Assembly: GCF_025642135.1 (NCBI RefSeq)
Contig: NZ_CP106793.1
Coordinates: 5,486,001 to 5,550,000, forward strand
Origin: Streptomyces cynarae
GTDB taxonomy: Bacteria; Actinomycetota; Actinomycetes; Streptomycetales; Streptomycetaceae
Length of the DNA: 64,000 nt
Reading direction: 5' to 3'
A program made the translations under genes and the position numbers. Below, in pieces: positions 31,018 through 39,549 of this stretch (positions are counted from its first letter, which is position 1; each line of letters opens with the position of its first letter). Below the pieces are notes generated by a model. That model made no database searches, was not told where the DNA came from, and worked only from the letters and a program-made list of their open reading frames with translations.

Positions 31018-32661
31018 TCACACGGGAGTCCTGCGGACCGACCGCCCCGCCAGTACGTCCGTCCGCCGGCCGTCCTCGATCACGAAGCGGCCGTCGATCA
31101 GGACGTACGGGATGCCCGTCGGCAGCGTGCGCGGCCGCTCGAAGGTGGAGCCCGCCGCGACCGTGGCCGGGTCGAAGAGCACCAGGTCGGCGCGGTGGCC
31201 CTCGCGCACAAGGCCCCGGTCGGGCAGGCGGAGGCGGGCCGCCGGGCGGCCGGTCAGATGCGCCACGCACTCCTCCAGGGACAGCACCCCCAAGTCCCGT
31301 ACGTACCGGCCCAGATACTCGGGGAAGGTCCCGTACGCCCGCGGGTGCGGCTTGTCGCCCTGGAGGATGCCGTCCGAGCCGCCGGTGTGGACGCGGTGCC
31401 GCATGATCGCCCGCACGTTCTCCTCGTGGCCCACATGCTGGAGGATCGTCGAGCCGAGGCGGTCCCCGGTCAGCAGGCGGCGGGCGACGGTCCACGGGCT
31501 CTCGCCGCGCCGGTCCGCCGACTCCTGGACGGTTCTGCCGACGTACGACGCGAGCGCAGGGTCGGTGACGCCCGAGATCTCGATGGTGTCCCACTCGACG
31601 GGCACGCCGTGGCAGCCGTCGGCGCCGACGACCTCCAAGTGGTGGCGGATCCGCTCGGCCGTCGTGTCGTCGGTGAGCCGCTTGAGGATCTCCGCCGGGC
31701 CGCCCTCGCTCGCCCAGCTCGGCAGCAGCGCCGCCAGCGTCGTGGAGCCGGGGGTGTAGGGGTAGGTGTCCAGCGTGATGTCGGCGCCGGCCGCCAGTGC
31801 CTCGTCGAGCAGGGACAGCAGTTCGGGGGCGCGGCCCTTGTTCACGCCGAAGTTCATCGTGGCGTGGGCGAGGTGGAGCGGGCAGCCGGCCTCCCGGGCC
31901 AGGCCCACCACCTCCTCGTACGCCTCCAGGGCGCCCGCCCCGTAACTGCGGTGGTGCGGGCAGTAATAGCCGCCGTAGGACGCCACCACCCGGCACAGTT
32001 CGGTGAGTTCGGCGTCCTTCGCGTACATGCCGGGCGTGTAGGTGAGCCCGGACGACATGCCGACCGCGCCCTGTTCCATGCCCTCCGCGACCAGCCGCCG
32101 CATCCGGTCCAGCTCCTCGGGTGTCGCCTCCCGGTCCTCCCAGCCGACGGCCAGCATCCGGACCGTGCCCTGCGGGATCAGATAGGCCGCGTTGACCGCG
32201 ATGCCCTCGTCCAGGCGGTCCAGGTACTCGCCCACCGAACGCCAGGTGAAGTCGATGTCGTCGCCGTACCCGTTCCAGCCGGTGATGGCGCGGCGCACCT
32301 CTTCGAGCGTGCGGTCGTCGACCGGGGCGTACGACAACCCGTCCTGCCCGATGACCTCGAGCGTCACGCCCTGTGCGGCCTTGGCGCTGTGGTCGGGGTC
32401 GCGCAGCAGGGCGAGGTCGCTGTGCGCGTGCATGTCGATGAAGCCGGGGGAGAGGGCGAGACCCTCGGCGTCCAGCTCCCGCACCGCCCGGGGGCGCTGG
32501 CAGCCCGCCTGGGCGGCCTCCTTGACGATCGAGACGATCCTGCCGTCCTTGATCGCCACATCGGCGCGGTAGGAGGGATCGCCGGTGCCGTCGACGACGT
32601 CGGCGTCCCGTATGACGAGATCGGCGAGGTCGGTGAAATCCACGGGGTCCATACCGTCCAC
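31018..32661 (-). CDS. N-acyl-D-amino-acid deacylase (D-aminoacylase)
   Basis: A 547-residue amidohydrolase that releases D-amino acids from N-acyl forms. The metal motif HAHSD follows SPGFIDM near residue 76; other conserved parts are GMSSGLTYTPG, CPHHRSYG and the C-terminal GGSDGILQGDKPHPRAYGTF with its ligand Asp. Start choice: GGAGG lies four bases before the GTG at 32661 and 13 before an in-frame ATG at 32652; I take the GTG. The ribosome site is formed at the edge of a 26-bp tandem repeat. The gene is 86 bases downstream of the deaminase gene, and the two form an operon. Confidence 0.88.
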   Translation of the reverse strand: MDGMDPVDFTDLADLVIRDADVVDGTGDPSYRADVAIKDGRIVSIVKEAAQAGCQRPRAVRELDAEGLALSPGFIDMHAHSDLALLRDPDHSAKAAQGVTLEVIGQDGLSYAPVDDRTLEEVRRAITGWNGYGDDIDFTWRSVGEYLDRLDEGIAVNAAYLIPQGTVRMLAVGWEDREATPEELDRMRRLVAEGMEQGAVGMSSGLTYTPGMYAKDAELTELCRVVASYGGYYCPHHRSYGAGALEAYEEVVGLAREAGCPLHLAHATMNFGVNKGRAPELLSLLDEALAAGADITLDTYPYTPGSTTLAALLPSWASEGGPAEILKRLTDDTTAERIRHHLEVVGADGCHGVPVEWDTIEISGVTDPALASYVGRTVQESADRRGESPWTVARRLLTGDRLGSTILQHVGHEENVRAIMRHRVHTGGSDGILQGDKPHPRAYGTFPEYLGRYVRDLGVLSLEECVAHLTGRPAARLRLPDRGLVREGHRADLVLFDPATVAAGSTFERPRTLPTGIPYVLIDGRFVIEDGRRTDVLAGRSVRRTPV

Positions 32662-32669
32662 GGGGCCTC

Positions 32670-32774
32670 CTCGAAGAACGTGCGATGTGGTCGACCTGGA
32701 AGAACGTGCTTTGTGGTCGACCTTGAAGAACGTGCGCTGTGGTCGGCCTAGAAGAACGTGCGGATGTAGTCGAC
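32670..32774 (-). repeat. Four tandem copies of a gene's 3' end
   Basis: Units at 32748-32774 (27 bp), 32722-32747, 32696-32721 and 32670-32695 (26 bp each). The first is the last eight codons plus stop of the deaminase gene; the other three are degenerate copies with the TAG altered to AAG, CAG or GAG in the same place. On the minus strand each contains GCACGTTCTTC. Copies begin exactly at the stop codon and end at the ribosome site of the D-aminoacylase gene. Confidence 0.85.
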
Positions 32775-34013
32775 GACCGTGCCGTCCGCCTCCGCCACCG
32801 GGATCAGCTGCCACTTGTCGAACGACGTGCACGGGTGCGACAGGCCGAGGCCGATCCAGTCGCCGACCTCCACGTCCGCCTCGGGCGTGGTGCGCAACCA
32901 GGCGTGCTGGTCGGACAGGGCGGTCACCGAGACGCCGGTGGCCGGCCGCTCCTCGCCGTCCCGGCGCACCACCTGGGCGAAGGGCAGGTCCAGGTCGTAG
33001 GCAGCGTCCCGCTTGCCCGCGTTGACGAAGGCCTGCTCGGGGGAGGGCCGGGACACCACCTGCGCCCACAGCCGGAACGCCGGCTCCAGCACGCCCTCCT
33101 CCGGGATCCGGGTGAACGGGGTGATCCTGCGGTAGTGGCCGTCGTCGTGCGAGACGTACGCGCCCGAGCGCAGCAACTTCAGGACGGTCGCGGAGAGTTC
33201 GGGGATCTCCGTGAAGACGTCCGCGACCGCGTCGAACCAGGCGCTGCCGCCCGCGCTCACCACGATCTCGTCGCATCCGGCGAAGCGCCCGGCCATGTCG
33301 AGGTCGACGGCCAGCGCGACCAGCCGGCGCAGCCACGCACGCACCCGGTCGGGGTCCGGCTGCGGCACCTCGCCCTCGTATCCGGCGACCCCGACCAGCC
33401 GCAGCGTCGTGGTGGCGGCCACCGCGTCCGCGACCGCCGCGCACTCCGCCTCCGTCCGCACACCGGTGCGGGCCCCCTCGCCGGCGGCCAGCTCCACGAC
33501 CACGTCCACCGGACGGGCGGTTCCGGTCAGCGCCGCGTCCATGAGTTCTACGCCGCGTACGGAATCGACGTAACAGATGAACCGGAAGTCCGCGTCCGCC
33601 GCCAGCTGGTCGGCGACCCAGCGCAGGGCCGCCGGGTCGAGCAGTTCGTTGGCGAGGAACACCCGCTGGATCCCGAACTCCCGTGCCACGCGCACCTGGT
33701 GGGGCATCGCGAGCGTGATGCCCCACGCGCCGTGCTCGATCTGGCGGTGGAAGAGCTGCGGTGCCATCGACGTCTTGCCGTGCGGGGCGAAGGCGAGGCC
33801 ATGGCGGGCCGCGTACGTCTCCATGAGCGTCAGGTTGTGCTCAAGGCGCTCGGCGGAGAGGGCCAGCACGGGTGTCGTGAATCCGCCGGTGAACAGATTG
33901 CGGCGCTGGGCGGCCAGCTCGCCGACGGTCAGGCCCTCGGCATCCGGCGGGAGGCCCTTGAAGCGGTGGTCGACGCGTTCATCGGCCAGGTGGACGAGCG
34001 CCTCGGTGCCCAT
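32748..34013 (-). CDS. D-amino acid deaminase / D-threonine aldolase family
   Basis: A 421-residue PLP enzyme of the alanine-racemase fold (DSD1/D-threonine aldolase-like). The PLP lysine is in FAPHGKTSMAPQL near residue 62, and the C-terminal zinc site typical of the class is consistent with LGLSHPCTSFDKW (His and Cys). Members turn D-serine, D-threonine and relatives into keto acids and ammonia or cleave them. ATG 34013 follows GGAGG. Together with D-aminoacylase downstream and the RidA protein across the divergent promoter, a D-amino-acid catabolic role fits well. Confidence 0.85.
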   Translation of the reverse strand: MGTEALVHLADERVDHRFKGLPPDAEGLTVGELAAQRRNLFTGGFTTPVLALSAERLEHNLTLMETYAARHGLAFAPHGKTSMAPQLFHRQIEHGAWGITLAMPHQVRVAREFGIQRVFLANELLDPAALRWVADQLAADADFRFICYVDSVRGVELMDAALTGTARPVDVVVELAAGEGARTGVRTEAECAAVADAVAATTTLRLVGVAGYEGEVPQPDPDRVRAWLRRLVALAVDLDMAGRFAGCDEIVVSAGGSAWFDAVADVFTEIPELSATVLKLLRSGAYVSHDDGHYRRITPFTRIPEEGVLEPAFRLWAQVVSRPSPEQAFVNAGKRDAAYDLDLPFAQVVRRDGEERPATGVSVTALSDQHAWLRTTPEADVEVGDWIGLGLSHPCTSFDKWQLIPVAEADGTVVDYIRTFF

Positions 34014-34030
34014 GGAGCCTCCTGATCTGG

Positions 34031-34053
34031 GCCGTTGCACTGCTTGCAACGGC
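34031..34053. promoter_or_regulatory. Palindromic operator in divergent promoter
   Basis: GCCGTTGCA and TGCAACGGC form a perfect 9-bp dyad with a five-base centre, followed by a further TTGCA-like element at 34055-34060. It lies 18 bases upstream of the deaminase start and about 100 bases before the kinase start, in the only control region for both arms. The IclR protein encoded at 35221 is the natural candidate to bind it. Confidence 0.6.
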
Positions 34054-34150
34054 CATTGCATGTATCGCTTACGGCTGTCTAACATCTCGGCCGACGCGGG
34101 GTCAACGGACACCGACCGGACCCGCACCCCACAGAGGAGCTACGACCATC

Positions 34151-35224
34151 GTGACCACCGGCGGATCCCGCAAGGCCCCCGACGTCGTGGACGTCGTCGC
34201 GCTCGGCGAGTCCATGGTCACGTTCCTGCCCACGGTGCCGGGGCGGCTCGCCGACGTTCCGTCCTTCGAGCGCGCCATCGGCGGCGCCGAGTCCAACGTG
34301 GCCTGCGTGCTCGCGGCCGCCGGGCACTCCGCGCGCTGGGTGAGCCGGGTCGGCGCGGACGGCTTCGGCGACCACCTCGTCGCGACGATCGGGGCGTACG
34401 GCGTCGACGTGTCGTCCGTACGGCGGGACGCGGCGCGGCCCACCGGGGTCTACTTCCGCACGGCCGGGGACCGGGCCACCGACGCCCACGAGGTGGCGTA
34501 CTACCGGGCCGGCTCGGCGGCCTCCGCGATGACGGTGGACACCGTCGACCTGGACGCCGTGCGCGCCGGCCGCGTGCTGCACCTGTCCGGGATCACGGCC
34601 GCGCTGTCCGGGCCCTGCCTGGACCTGCTGCGCGAGCTGACCGCGCCCAGCCTCGGCCGCCCGCTGGTCTCCTTCGACGTCAACCTCCGTCCCGGACTCT
34701 GGCGCGACGCGGCGGGAGCCCGGGTGCTGCTGGAACTGGCGCGGGGCGCGGACATCGTGTTCGTGGGGGACGACGAGGCACGCGAGGCGTGGGGACTGCA
34801 CGGCGCCCGGGCCGTCCGGGAGGCGCTGCCCGAACCGGAGATCGTCGTCGTCAAGCAGGGCCGGGGCGGGGCGACGGCGCTCGGCAAGGACACCGACGGC
34901 GCGGGCGAGGACGCCACGGGCGCCGCCACCTTCGTGCCCGCGCTGGACGTCGACGTCGTGGCCGCCGTCGGAGCCGGGGACGCCTTCGCCGCCGGTTTTC
35001 TCTCCGCGACCCTGCGCGGACTGCCCGTCCGGGACCGGCTGCGCCACGGCCACCTGATGGCCGCCGCCGCGCTCACCGTCCCCGGCGACCTCGCCACGCC
35101 CCCCGCCCGCGACCACGCCGACCGCCTGGCCGCCCTCGACGACACCGCGTGGGGGACACTTCGACTCGGCCCCGGCTGGACCGAAGCCGCACCGCGGGCC
35201 GAGGAGGAGGTAGTCACGCCATGA
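34151..35224 (+). CDS. PfkB-family sugar kinase (2-keto-3-deoxygluconate kinase-like)
   Basis: A 357-residue ribokinase-fold enzyme. The N-terminal VVALGESMVTF and IGGAESNVACVLA and the C-terminal VAAVGAGDAFAAGFLS (anion hole and catalytic Asp) are PfkB signatures. The N-terminus is closest to KDG kinases, which phosphorylate 2-keto-3-deoxygluconate; a different keto-sugar substrate is possible. GTG 34151 follows GAGGAGC with rather long spacing. It overlaps the IclR gene by four bases. Confidence 0.83.
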   Translation: MTTGGSRKAPDVVDVVALGESMVTFLPTVPGRLADVPSFERAIGGAESNVACVLAAAGHSARWVSRVGADGFGDHLVATIGAYGVDVSSVRRDAARPTGVYFRTAGDRATDAHEVAYYRAGSAASAMTVDTVDLDAVRAGRVLHLSGITAALSGPCLDLLRELTAPSLGRPLVSFDVNLRPGLWRDAAGARVLLELARGADIVFVGDDEAREAWGLHGARAVREALPEPEIVVVKQGRGGATALGKDTDGAGEDATGAATFVPALDVDVVAAVGAGDAFAAGFLSATLRGLPVRDRLRHGHLMAAAALTVPGDLATPPARDHADRLAALDDTAWGTLRLGPGWTEAAPRAEEEVVTP

Positions 35225-35982
35225 GCCAGACCGTCGACCGGGCGCTGAGCATCCTGCCGCTGCTCGCGGAGGGACCCGCCGATCTCGGGCAGGTCGCCGA
35301 CCGGCTCGGCGTGCACAAGTCCACCGCGCTACGCCTGCTGCGGACCCTCGACGAGCACGGCCTGGTCTACCGCCAGTCCGACCAGCGCTACCGCCTCGGC
35401 GCCCGTCTCTTCGCCCTCGCCCAGGAGGCGATGGAGAACCTCGACATCCGCGAGATCGCCCACCCCCACCTCGTCCGCCTCAACGAGGAGTGCGGCCACA
35501 CCGTGCACCTCGCCGTCTACGAGGAGAACGAGGTGCTGTACATCGACAAGGTGGACAGCCGCTACCCGGTCCGCATGTACTCCCGGATCGGCAAGCCCGT
35601 CGCCATCACCGTCGCGGCCGTGGCCAAGCTGCTCCTCGCCGACCTGCCCGACGCCGAGCGCCGCGCCCTCGCGGAGAAGCTCGACTACCCCCACTACACG
35701 GCCCGTTCCACCCCCAACGCTGCAGCGTTCCTGCGCGAGTTGGAGCAGGTGCGCGAACAGGGCTGGGCCACCGACCTCGGCGGCCACGAGGAGTCCATCA
35801 ACTGCGTCGCCGCCCCCATCTGCGGCGCCGACGGACGGGTGGTCGCCGCCATGTCGGTCTCCGCACCGAACGTCGTCGTCACCGCCGAGGAACTCCTCAC
35901 CCTGCTCCCGCAGGTGCGCCGTACCGCGGACGCGATCAGCGGCGAGTACTCCGGCAGAACACCAGTAAGGGACCCCGAATGA
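35221..35982 (+). CDS. IclR-family transcriptional regulator
   Basis: A 253-residue regulator. Winged helix-turn-helix at about residues 5-65 (GQVADRLGVHKSTALRLLRT), effector domain from about 80 with the typical GHTVHLAVYEENEVLYIDKV and SINCVAAPI segments. Its ATG overlaps the kinase stop, and its own stop overlaps the RidA start, so it is translated as part of the operon it probably controls. KDG-like or keto-acid ligands are common in this family. Confidence 0.9.
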   Translation: MSQTVDRALSILPLLAEGPADLGQVADRLGVHKSTALRLLRTLDEHGLVYRQSDQRYRLGARLFALAQEAMENLDIREIAHPHLVRLNEECGHTVHLAVYEENEVLYIDKVDSRYPVRMYSRIGKPVAITVAAVAKLLLADLPDAERRALAEKLDYPHYTARSTPNAAAFLRELEQVREQGWATDLGGHEESINCVAAPICGADGRVVAAMSVSAPNVVVTAEELLTLLPQVRRTADAISGEYSGRTPVRDPE

Positions 35983-36389
35983 CGGACAAGATCGCCCTCA
36001 CCCCGAAGACCCACACCACCCCGCCCGCGAAGTTCTCGCACGGCGTGAAGAAGGGGAACATCCTCCAGGTCGCCGGCCAGGTCGGTTTCCTGCCCACCGA
36101 GGAGGGCAAGCCGCCCACGCCCGCGGGGCCCACCCTGCGCGAGCAGACCCTCCAGACCCTCGCCAACGTCAAGGCGATCCTTGATGAGGGCGGCGCGACC
36201 TGGGACGACGTGATGATGATCCGCGTCTATCTGACGGACGTCGACCACTTCGCGGAGATGAACGAGATCTACAACGCCTACTTCGAGGAGCAGGGCCTCA
36301 CCCAGCCGCCCGCCGCCCGGACGACCGTCTACGTGGGCCTCCCGGCCGGCCTGCTGATCGAGATCGACGCGCTGGCCGTCCTCGGCTGA
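35979..36389 (+). CDS. RidA-family enamine/imine deaminase
   Basis: A 136-residue YjgF/YER057c/UK114 protein. The active-site Arg is in QPPAARTTVYVGLP (about 113) and the family start FSHGVKKGNILQVAGQVG is present. It hydrolyses reactive enamines made by PLP-dependent dehydratases to keto acids, which fits well with the D-amino acid deaminase transcribed divergently. Start codon overlaps the IclR stop. Confidence 0.9.
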   Translation: MTDKIALTPKTHTTPPAKFSHGVKKGNILQVAGQVGFLPTEEGKPPTPAGPTLREQTLQTLANVKAILDEGGATWDDVMMIRVYLTDVDHFAEMNEIYNAYFEEQGLTQPPAARTTVYVGLPAGLLIEIDALAVLG

Positions 36390-36525
36390 CGCCCCGTCGG
36401 CTCCCGCTCACTCCCGCACTCCGTACGCCGTCACGGCGCGGTGCCCACCACCCCTGGGACACCGTGCCGCGATCACCCCTGCCCCGAACCCCATGGAATT
36501 ACGAGAAGCAAGAGGACCCCCTGTC

Positions 36526-38013
36526 ATGCCCATGCCCTTCTCCTCGCTCGCGGCGTCCCCCACGCCACCACCCCCACCCCACACCGGCGGCCTGCTCGCC
36601 CTCGTCCACGGCACCGCCGGCCTGCTCACCGTCGCCGCGCTCGGTATCGTGCTGCTGCTCGTCCTGATCATCAAGGTGAGACTCCAGCCCTTCGTGGCGC
36701 TGCTCGCGGTCTCCATAGCCGTCGGCCTCGGCGCGGGCCTGTCGGTCACCGAACTCTTCGGCACGGTCCAGCGCTCCGACGCCGTCTCCCTCATCGAGTC
36801 CGGCATGGGCGGCACCCTCGGCCATGTCGCCATCATCATCGGACTCGGCACGATGCTCGGTGCGGTCCTCGAGGTCTCCGGCGGCGCCGAAGTGCTGGCG
36901 TCCAGACTGCTGGGCCTGTTCGGCGAGCGGCGCGCACCCCTCGCCATGGGCCTGACCGGCCTGATCTTCGGCATCCCGGTCTTCTTCGACGTCGGCATCT
37001 TCGTCCTCGCGCCGATCGTGTACGCGGCGGCGAAGCGGGGCGGCAAGTCGATCCTGCTCTACTGCCTGCCGCTGCTCGCGGGCCTGTCCATGACCCACGC
37101 GTTCCTGCCGCCGCACCCGGGCCCGGTCGCCGCCGCCGGTCTGCTCAAGGTCGACCTCGGCATGGTCATCCTGATGGGTGTCCTCTGCGGCATCCCGGCC
37201 GTGCTGGCCGCGTGGGCGTGGTCCGCGTGGATCGGCCGGCGGATCTTCGTCCCGGTGCCGCAGGACATGGTCGAGGCGGCCGAGGAGGCGAAGGCGGCGC
37301 TCGAGCGGGAGCAGCGGGCGGCCGGTGTGACACCGCCGGAGAAGCCCGTACCGCTCTCGATCGTCTTCACGATCATCGGTACACCCCTGGTCCTGATCCT
37401 CCTGGCCACCTTCTCCTCGATCGCCTTCGACCCTTCGACACCCCGCTCGGTCATCGAGTTCTTCGGCCACCCCTTCGTGGCGCTGACGATCGCGCTGCTG
37501 CTGGCGTACTACCTGCTGGGCATCCGTCGCGGCTGGTCCCGCAAGTCGCTGGAGACGGTGTCCACCGCCTCGCTCAAGCCGGTCGGCAACATCCTGCTGG
37601 TGGTCGGCGCGGGCGGGGTCTTCGGCGCGGTCCTCAAGGGCAGCGGGGTCGCGCAGGCGCTCTCCGACACCTTCCACGACGTGGGTCTGCCGGTGATCGT
37701 GCTGGCGTACCTGATCTCCCTGGTCCTGCGTGTGGCCCAGGGCTCGGCGACGGTCGCGATCGTCACGACGGCGGGCATCGTCGCGCCGCTGCTGACGGAG
37801 GACCACCACTCGCAGGCGTTCACGGCCTTGGTCATCATGGCCATCTCGGCCGGCTCGATCTTCGCCTCGCACGTCAACGACGGCGGCTTCTGGATGGTCG
37901 CCAAGTACTTCGGGATCAGCGAACGGGACACGCTGCGGACGTGGACCGTGCTGGAGAGCGTGCTGTCGGTGGCCGGGTTCGCGGTGGCGGCGGTGGTGAG
38001 CCTCTTCGTCTAG
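36526..38013 (+). CDS. GntP-family gluconate/keto-acid permease
   Basis: A 495-residue carrier with about 12-14 membrane segments, of the gluconate:H+ symporter family. Recognisable stretches are FGIPVFFDVGIFVLAPIVY, LPPHPGPVAAAG and SHVNDGGFWMVAKYF. The ATG at 36526 follows AGAGGA; a start eleven codons earlier is possible. It would import gluconate, 2-keto-3-deoxy sugars or D-serine-like substrates (some members carry D-serine), either of which agrees with the adjoining enzymes. Confidence 0.9.
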   Translation: MPMPFSSLAASPTPPPPPHTGGLLALVHGTAGLLTVAALGIVLLLVLIIKVRLQPFVALLAVSIAVGLGAGLSVTELFGTVQRSDAVSLIESGMGGTLGHVAIIIGLGTMLGAVLEVSGGAEVLASRLLGLFGERRAPLAMGLTGLIFGIPVFFDVGIFVLAPIVYAAAKRGGKSILLYCLPLLAGLSMTHAFLPPHPGPVAAAGLLKVDLGMVILMGVLCGIPAVLAAWAWSAWIGRRIFVPVPQDMVEAAEEAKAALEREQRAAGVTPPEKPVPLSIVFTIIGTPLVLILLATFSSIAFDPSTPRSVIEFFGHPFVALTIALLLAYYLLGIRRGWSRKSLETVSTASLKPVGNILLVVGAGGVFGAVLKGSGVAQALSDTFHDVGLPVIVLAYLISLVLRVAQGSATVAIVTTAGIVAPLLTEDHHSQAFTALVIMAISAGSIFASHVNDGGFWMVAKYFGISERDTLRTWTVLESVLSVAGFAVAAVVSLFV

Positions 38014-38088
38014 CCGTCCGGTGATACGACATGAGGGCCGGACGCAAGACACCCGGGACGTAGGACATCGGGCTGGATTCGTATAACG

Positions 38089-38718
38089 ATGCAGGGGCTG
38101 GCTGTGTCCGGCACAGGATCTTGGACCATACTGCCCGCTGTGGAGCAGCGCATTGGTTCGAGCAGCCAGCCCCTGGACGGCGCCGGGATCGACCCGGCCT
38201 TCATCCCCGGGCTCACCTCACCCGTGTCCGTGGACCAGAAGGACTCCGTCGAACCGGACGACTCCGTGGAGCCGGAGGACTCCGTAGAGCCGGAAAATGT
38301 GGTTCCGGAGAAGGAGGCCGCCGTCGGGGCACCGGAGCAGGAGGCCGCCGCCGAGGAAGTCCCCGGCGAGGAGTCCCCCGGCGGGGAGCAAGAGGCCCCT
38401 GACGGCCCGGTGTTCGAGGCCGCGGACCGCCGCGCCCGGATCGTCGCCGACCGCAGCGGTGTACGACTCCGCCTGGACGACCAGGAGTGCGAGTTCCGCT
38501 GGGACGAGATCGGCGCAGTGGAGACGGAGACCGCGCGCTTCGGGAAGCGGTTCACGGTGACCGTGCACACCCCGGAACGCCGCTGGTACCCCATCGAGAT
38601 CGAGGCCGACTCCCGCGCACGCTTCGAGGAGTGGGAGACCCGGCTCGACGAGGTGCTGGACGCGTACTTCGAGGACGGCGAGGAGGAACCCGCCGCCGTC
38701 GAGAAGGACGACGACTGA
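38089..38718 (+). CDS. Acidic protein with PH-like domain 1
   Basis: A 209-residue protein. Residues about 45-105 are highly acidic low complexity containing three 6-residue repeats (SVEPDD, SVEPED, SVEPEN). Residues about 107-195 form a compact alpha/beta domain (FEAADRRARIVADRSGVRLR ... WETRLDEVLDAYF). That domain matches the C-terminal domain of the next gene in spacing and hydrophobic pattern. Start uncertain: ATG 38089, or GTG 38104, because a TATAAC motif just before the ATG could be a -10. No function known. Confidence 0.7.
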   Translation: MQGLAVSGTGSWTILPAVEQRIGSSSQPLDGAGIDPAFIPGLTSPVSVDQKDSVEPDDSVEPEDSVEPENVVPEKEAAVGAPEQEAAAEEVPGEESPGGEQEAPDGPVFEAADRRARIVADRSGVRLRLDDQECEFRWDEIGAVETETARFGKRFTVTVHTPERRWYPIEIEADSRARFEEWETRLDEVLDAYFEDGEEEPAAVEKDDD

Positions 38719-38720
38719 CC

Positions 38721-39215
38721 ATGGGATTCGGTCCCCCTGGATACGGGCCTGCTGGACACAATCCCCCTGTATCCGGTCCCCCTGTATCCGGTCCCCCTGT
38801 ATCCGGTCCCCCCGTATCCGGTCCCCCTGGATACGGCCACCCCTCGCCACCGGCCGGACCGCCGGGCTTCGGACCGCCGCCACCGGCCTACACCCCTTAC
38901 CCGTCGTACGCTCCCTCGGCACCCCAGGTGCCATCTGGACCCGACTTCCTGGCCGCCGACCGTCACAACTCGGTCGTGGTGGACGCCGCGGGCGTCGCCT
39001 TCGAGATGCGCGGTCTGACGGCGGACTTCCCGTGGCCGGTGATCCGTAGCGTCCACTACCGCCCCGGTGCCGACGAGAAGGTGCTGATGGTGGCGGTCGT
39101 GCACGTCGACGGCCGCGTGTTCGAGTGCGTGGTGAACGCCAAACGCCGCGAGGAGTCGCAGCAGTGGTTCGCCCAACTGGCGGCAGTGCTAGGGCACTAC
39201 CGCCCGATGGGCTGA
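38721..39215 (+). CDS. Proline-rich protein with PH-like domain 2
   Basis: A 164-residue protein two bases after the previous stop, so translated from the same message. The N-terminal 75 residues are Pro/Gly/Tyr rich, including four copies of a 15-bp repeat encoding Pro-Val-Ser-Gly-Pro. The C-terminal domain (FLAADRHNSVVVDAAGVAFE ... QWFAQLAAVLGHY) is paralogous to the one in the gene before. The pair may be a membrane- or phospho-linked scaffold, but nothing specific can be said. Confidence 0.72.
   Translation: MGFGPPGYGPAGHNPPVSGPPVSGPPVSGPPVSGPPGYGHPSPPAGPPGFGPPPPAYTPYPSYAPSAPQVPSGPDFLAADRHNSVVVDAAGVAFEMRGLTADFPWPVIRSVHYRPGADEKVLMVAVVHVDGRVFECVVNAKRREESQQWFAQLAAVLGHYRPMG
38762..38824 (+). 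repeat. 15-bp tandem repeat in proline-rich N-terminus
   Basis: Four near-perfect copies of GGTCCCCCTGTATCC (the fourth with one base changed) encode Gly-Pro-Pro-Val-Ser; flanking GGTCCCCCTGGATAC copies are related. High DNA identity suggests a length-variable stretch. Confidence 0.8.
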
Positions 39216-39549
39216 CTCACAGGCAGCCGGTCCGCCCGCTCCGTCCGCTCCGTGTCCGTGGGCACGCCGACCGCTGTCCACGCCCGGAGCACCGCGTCGC
39301 GCTCCTTCGTGCCAAGGCGTGGAGTCCCCGTCCGATCAACTCGGCTGAGCCGAATTCAGGCCCACCCGCCATATCCTCCTTCAGCATGTCGTCATGGTCC
39401 TCAGTTGGCGTGTCCGGAACGGCATCCCAGCCGCGCCGGTTAATCTTCGGGCCCGAGGGATTGCCCGAAAAGAAATTGACCACGTCGGCCGGCGAAAAAG
39501 GTTTGCCTCATTTAAAACTGGCGTGGTGCGCTCGAGAGGATGCGGACCA
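39216..39549. other. Gap with possible gene remnant
   Basis: 334 bases. On the minus strand an ATG at 39483 opens a plausible 50-codon frame (MVNFFSGNPSGPKINRRGW...), and a second frame to 39197 continues with normal codon bias and ends in a stop. A frame change near 39330 would join them, so this may be a decayed gene of about 95 codons. No family is recognised. Bases 39470-39530 are A/T-rich and may hold the promoter of the flavin oxidase. Confidence 0.35.
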
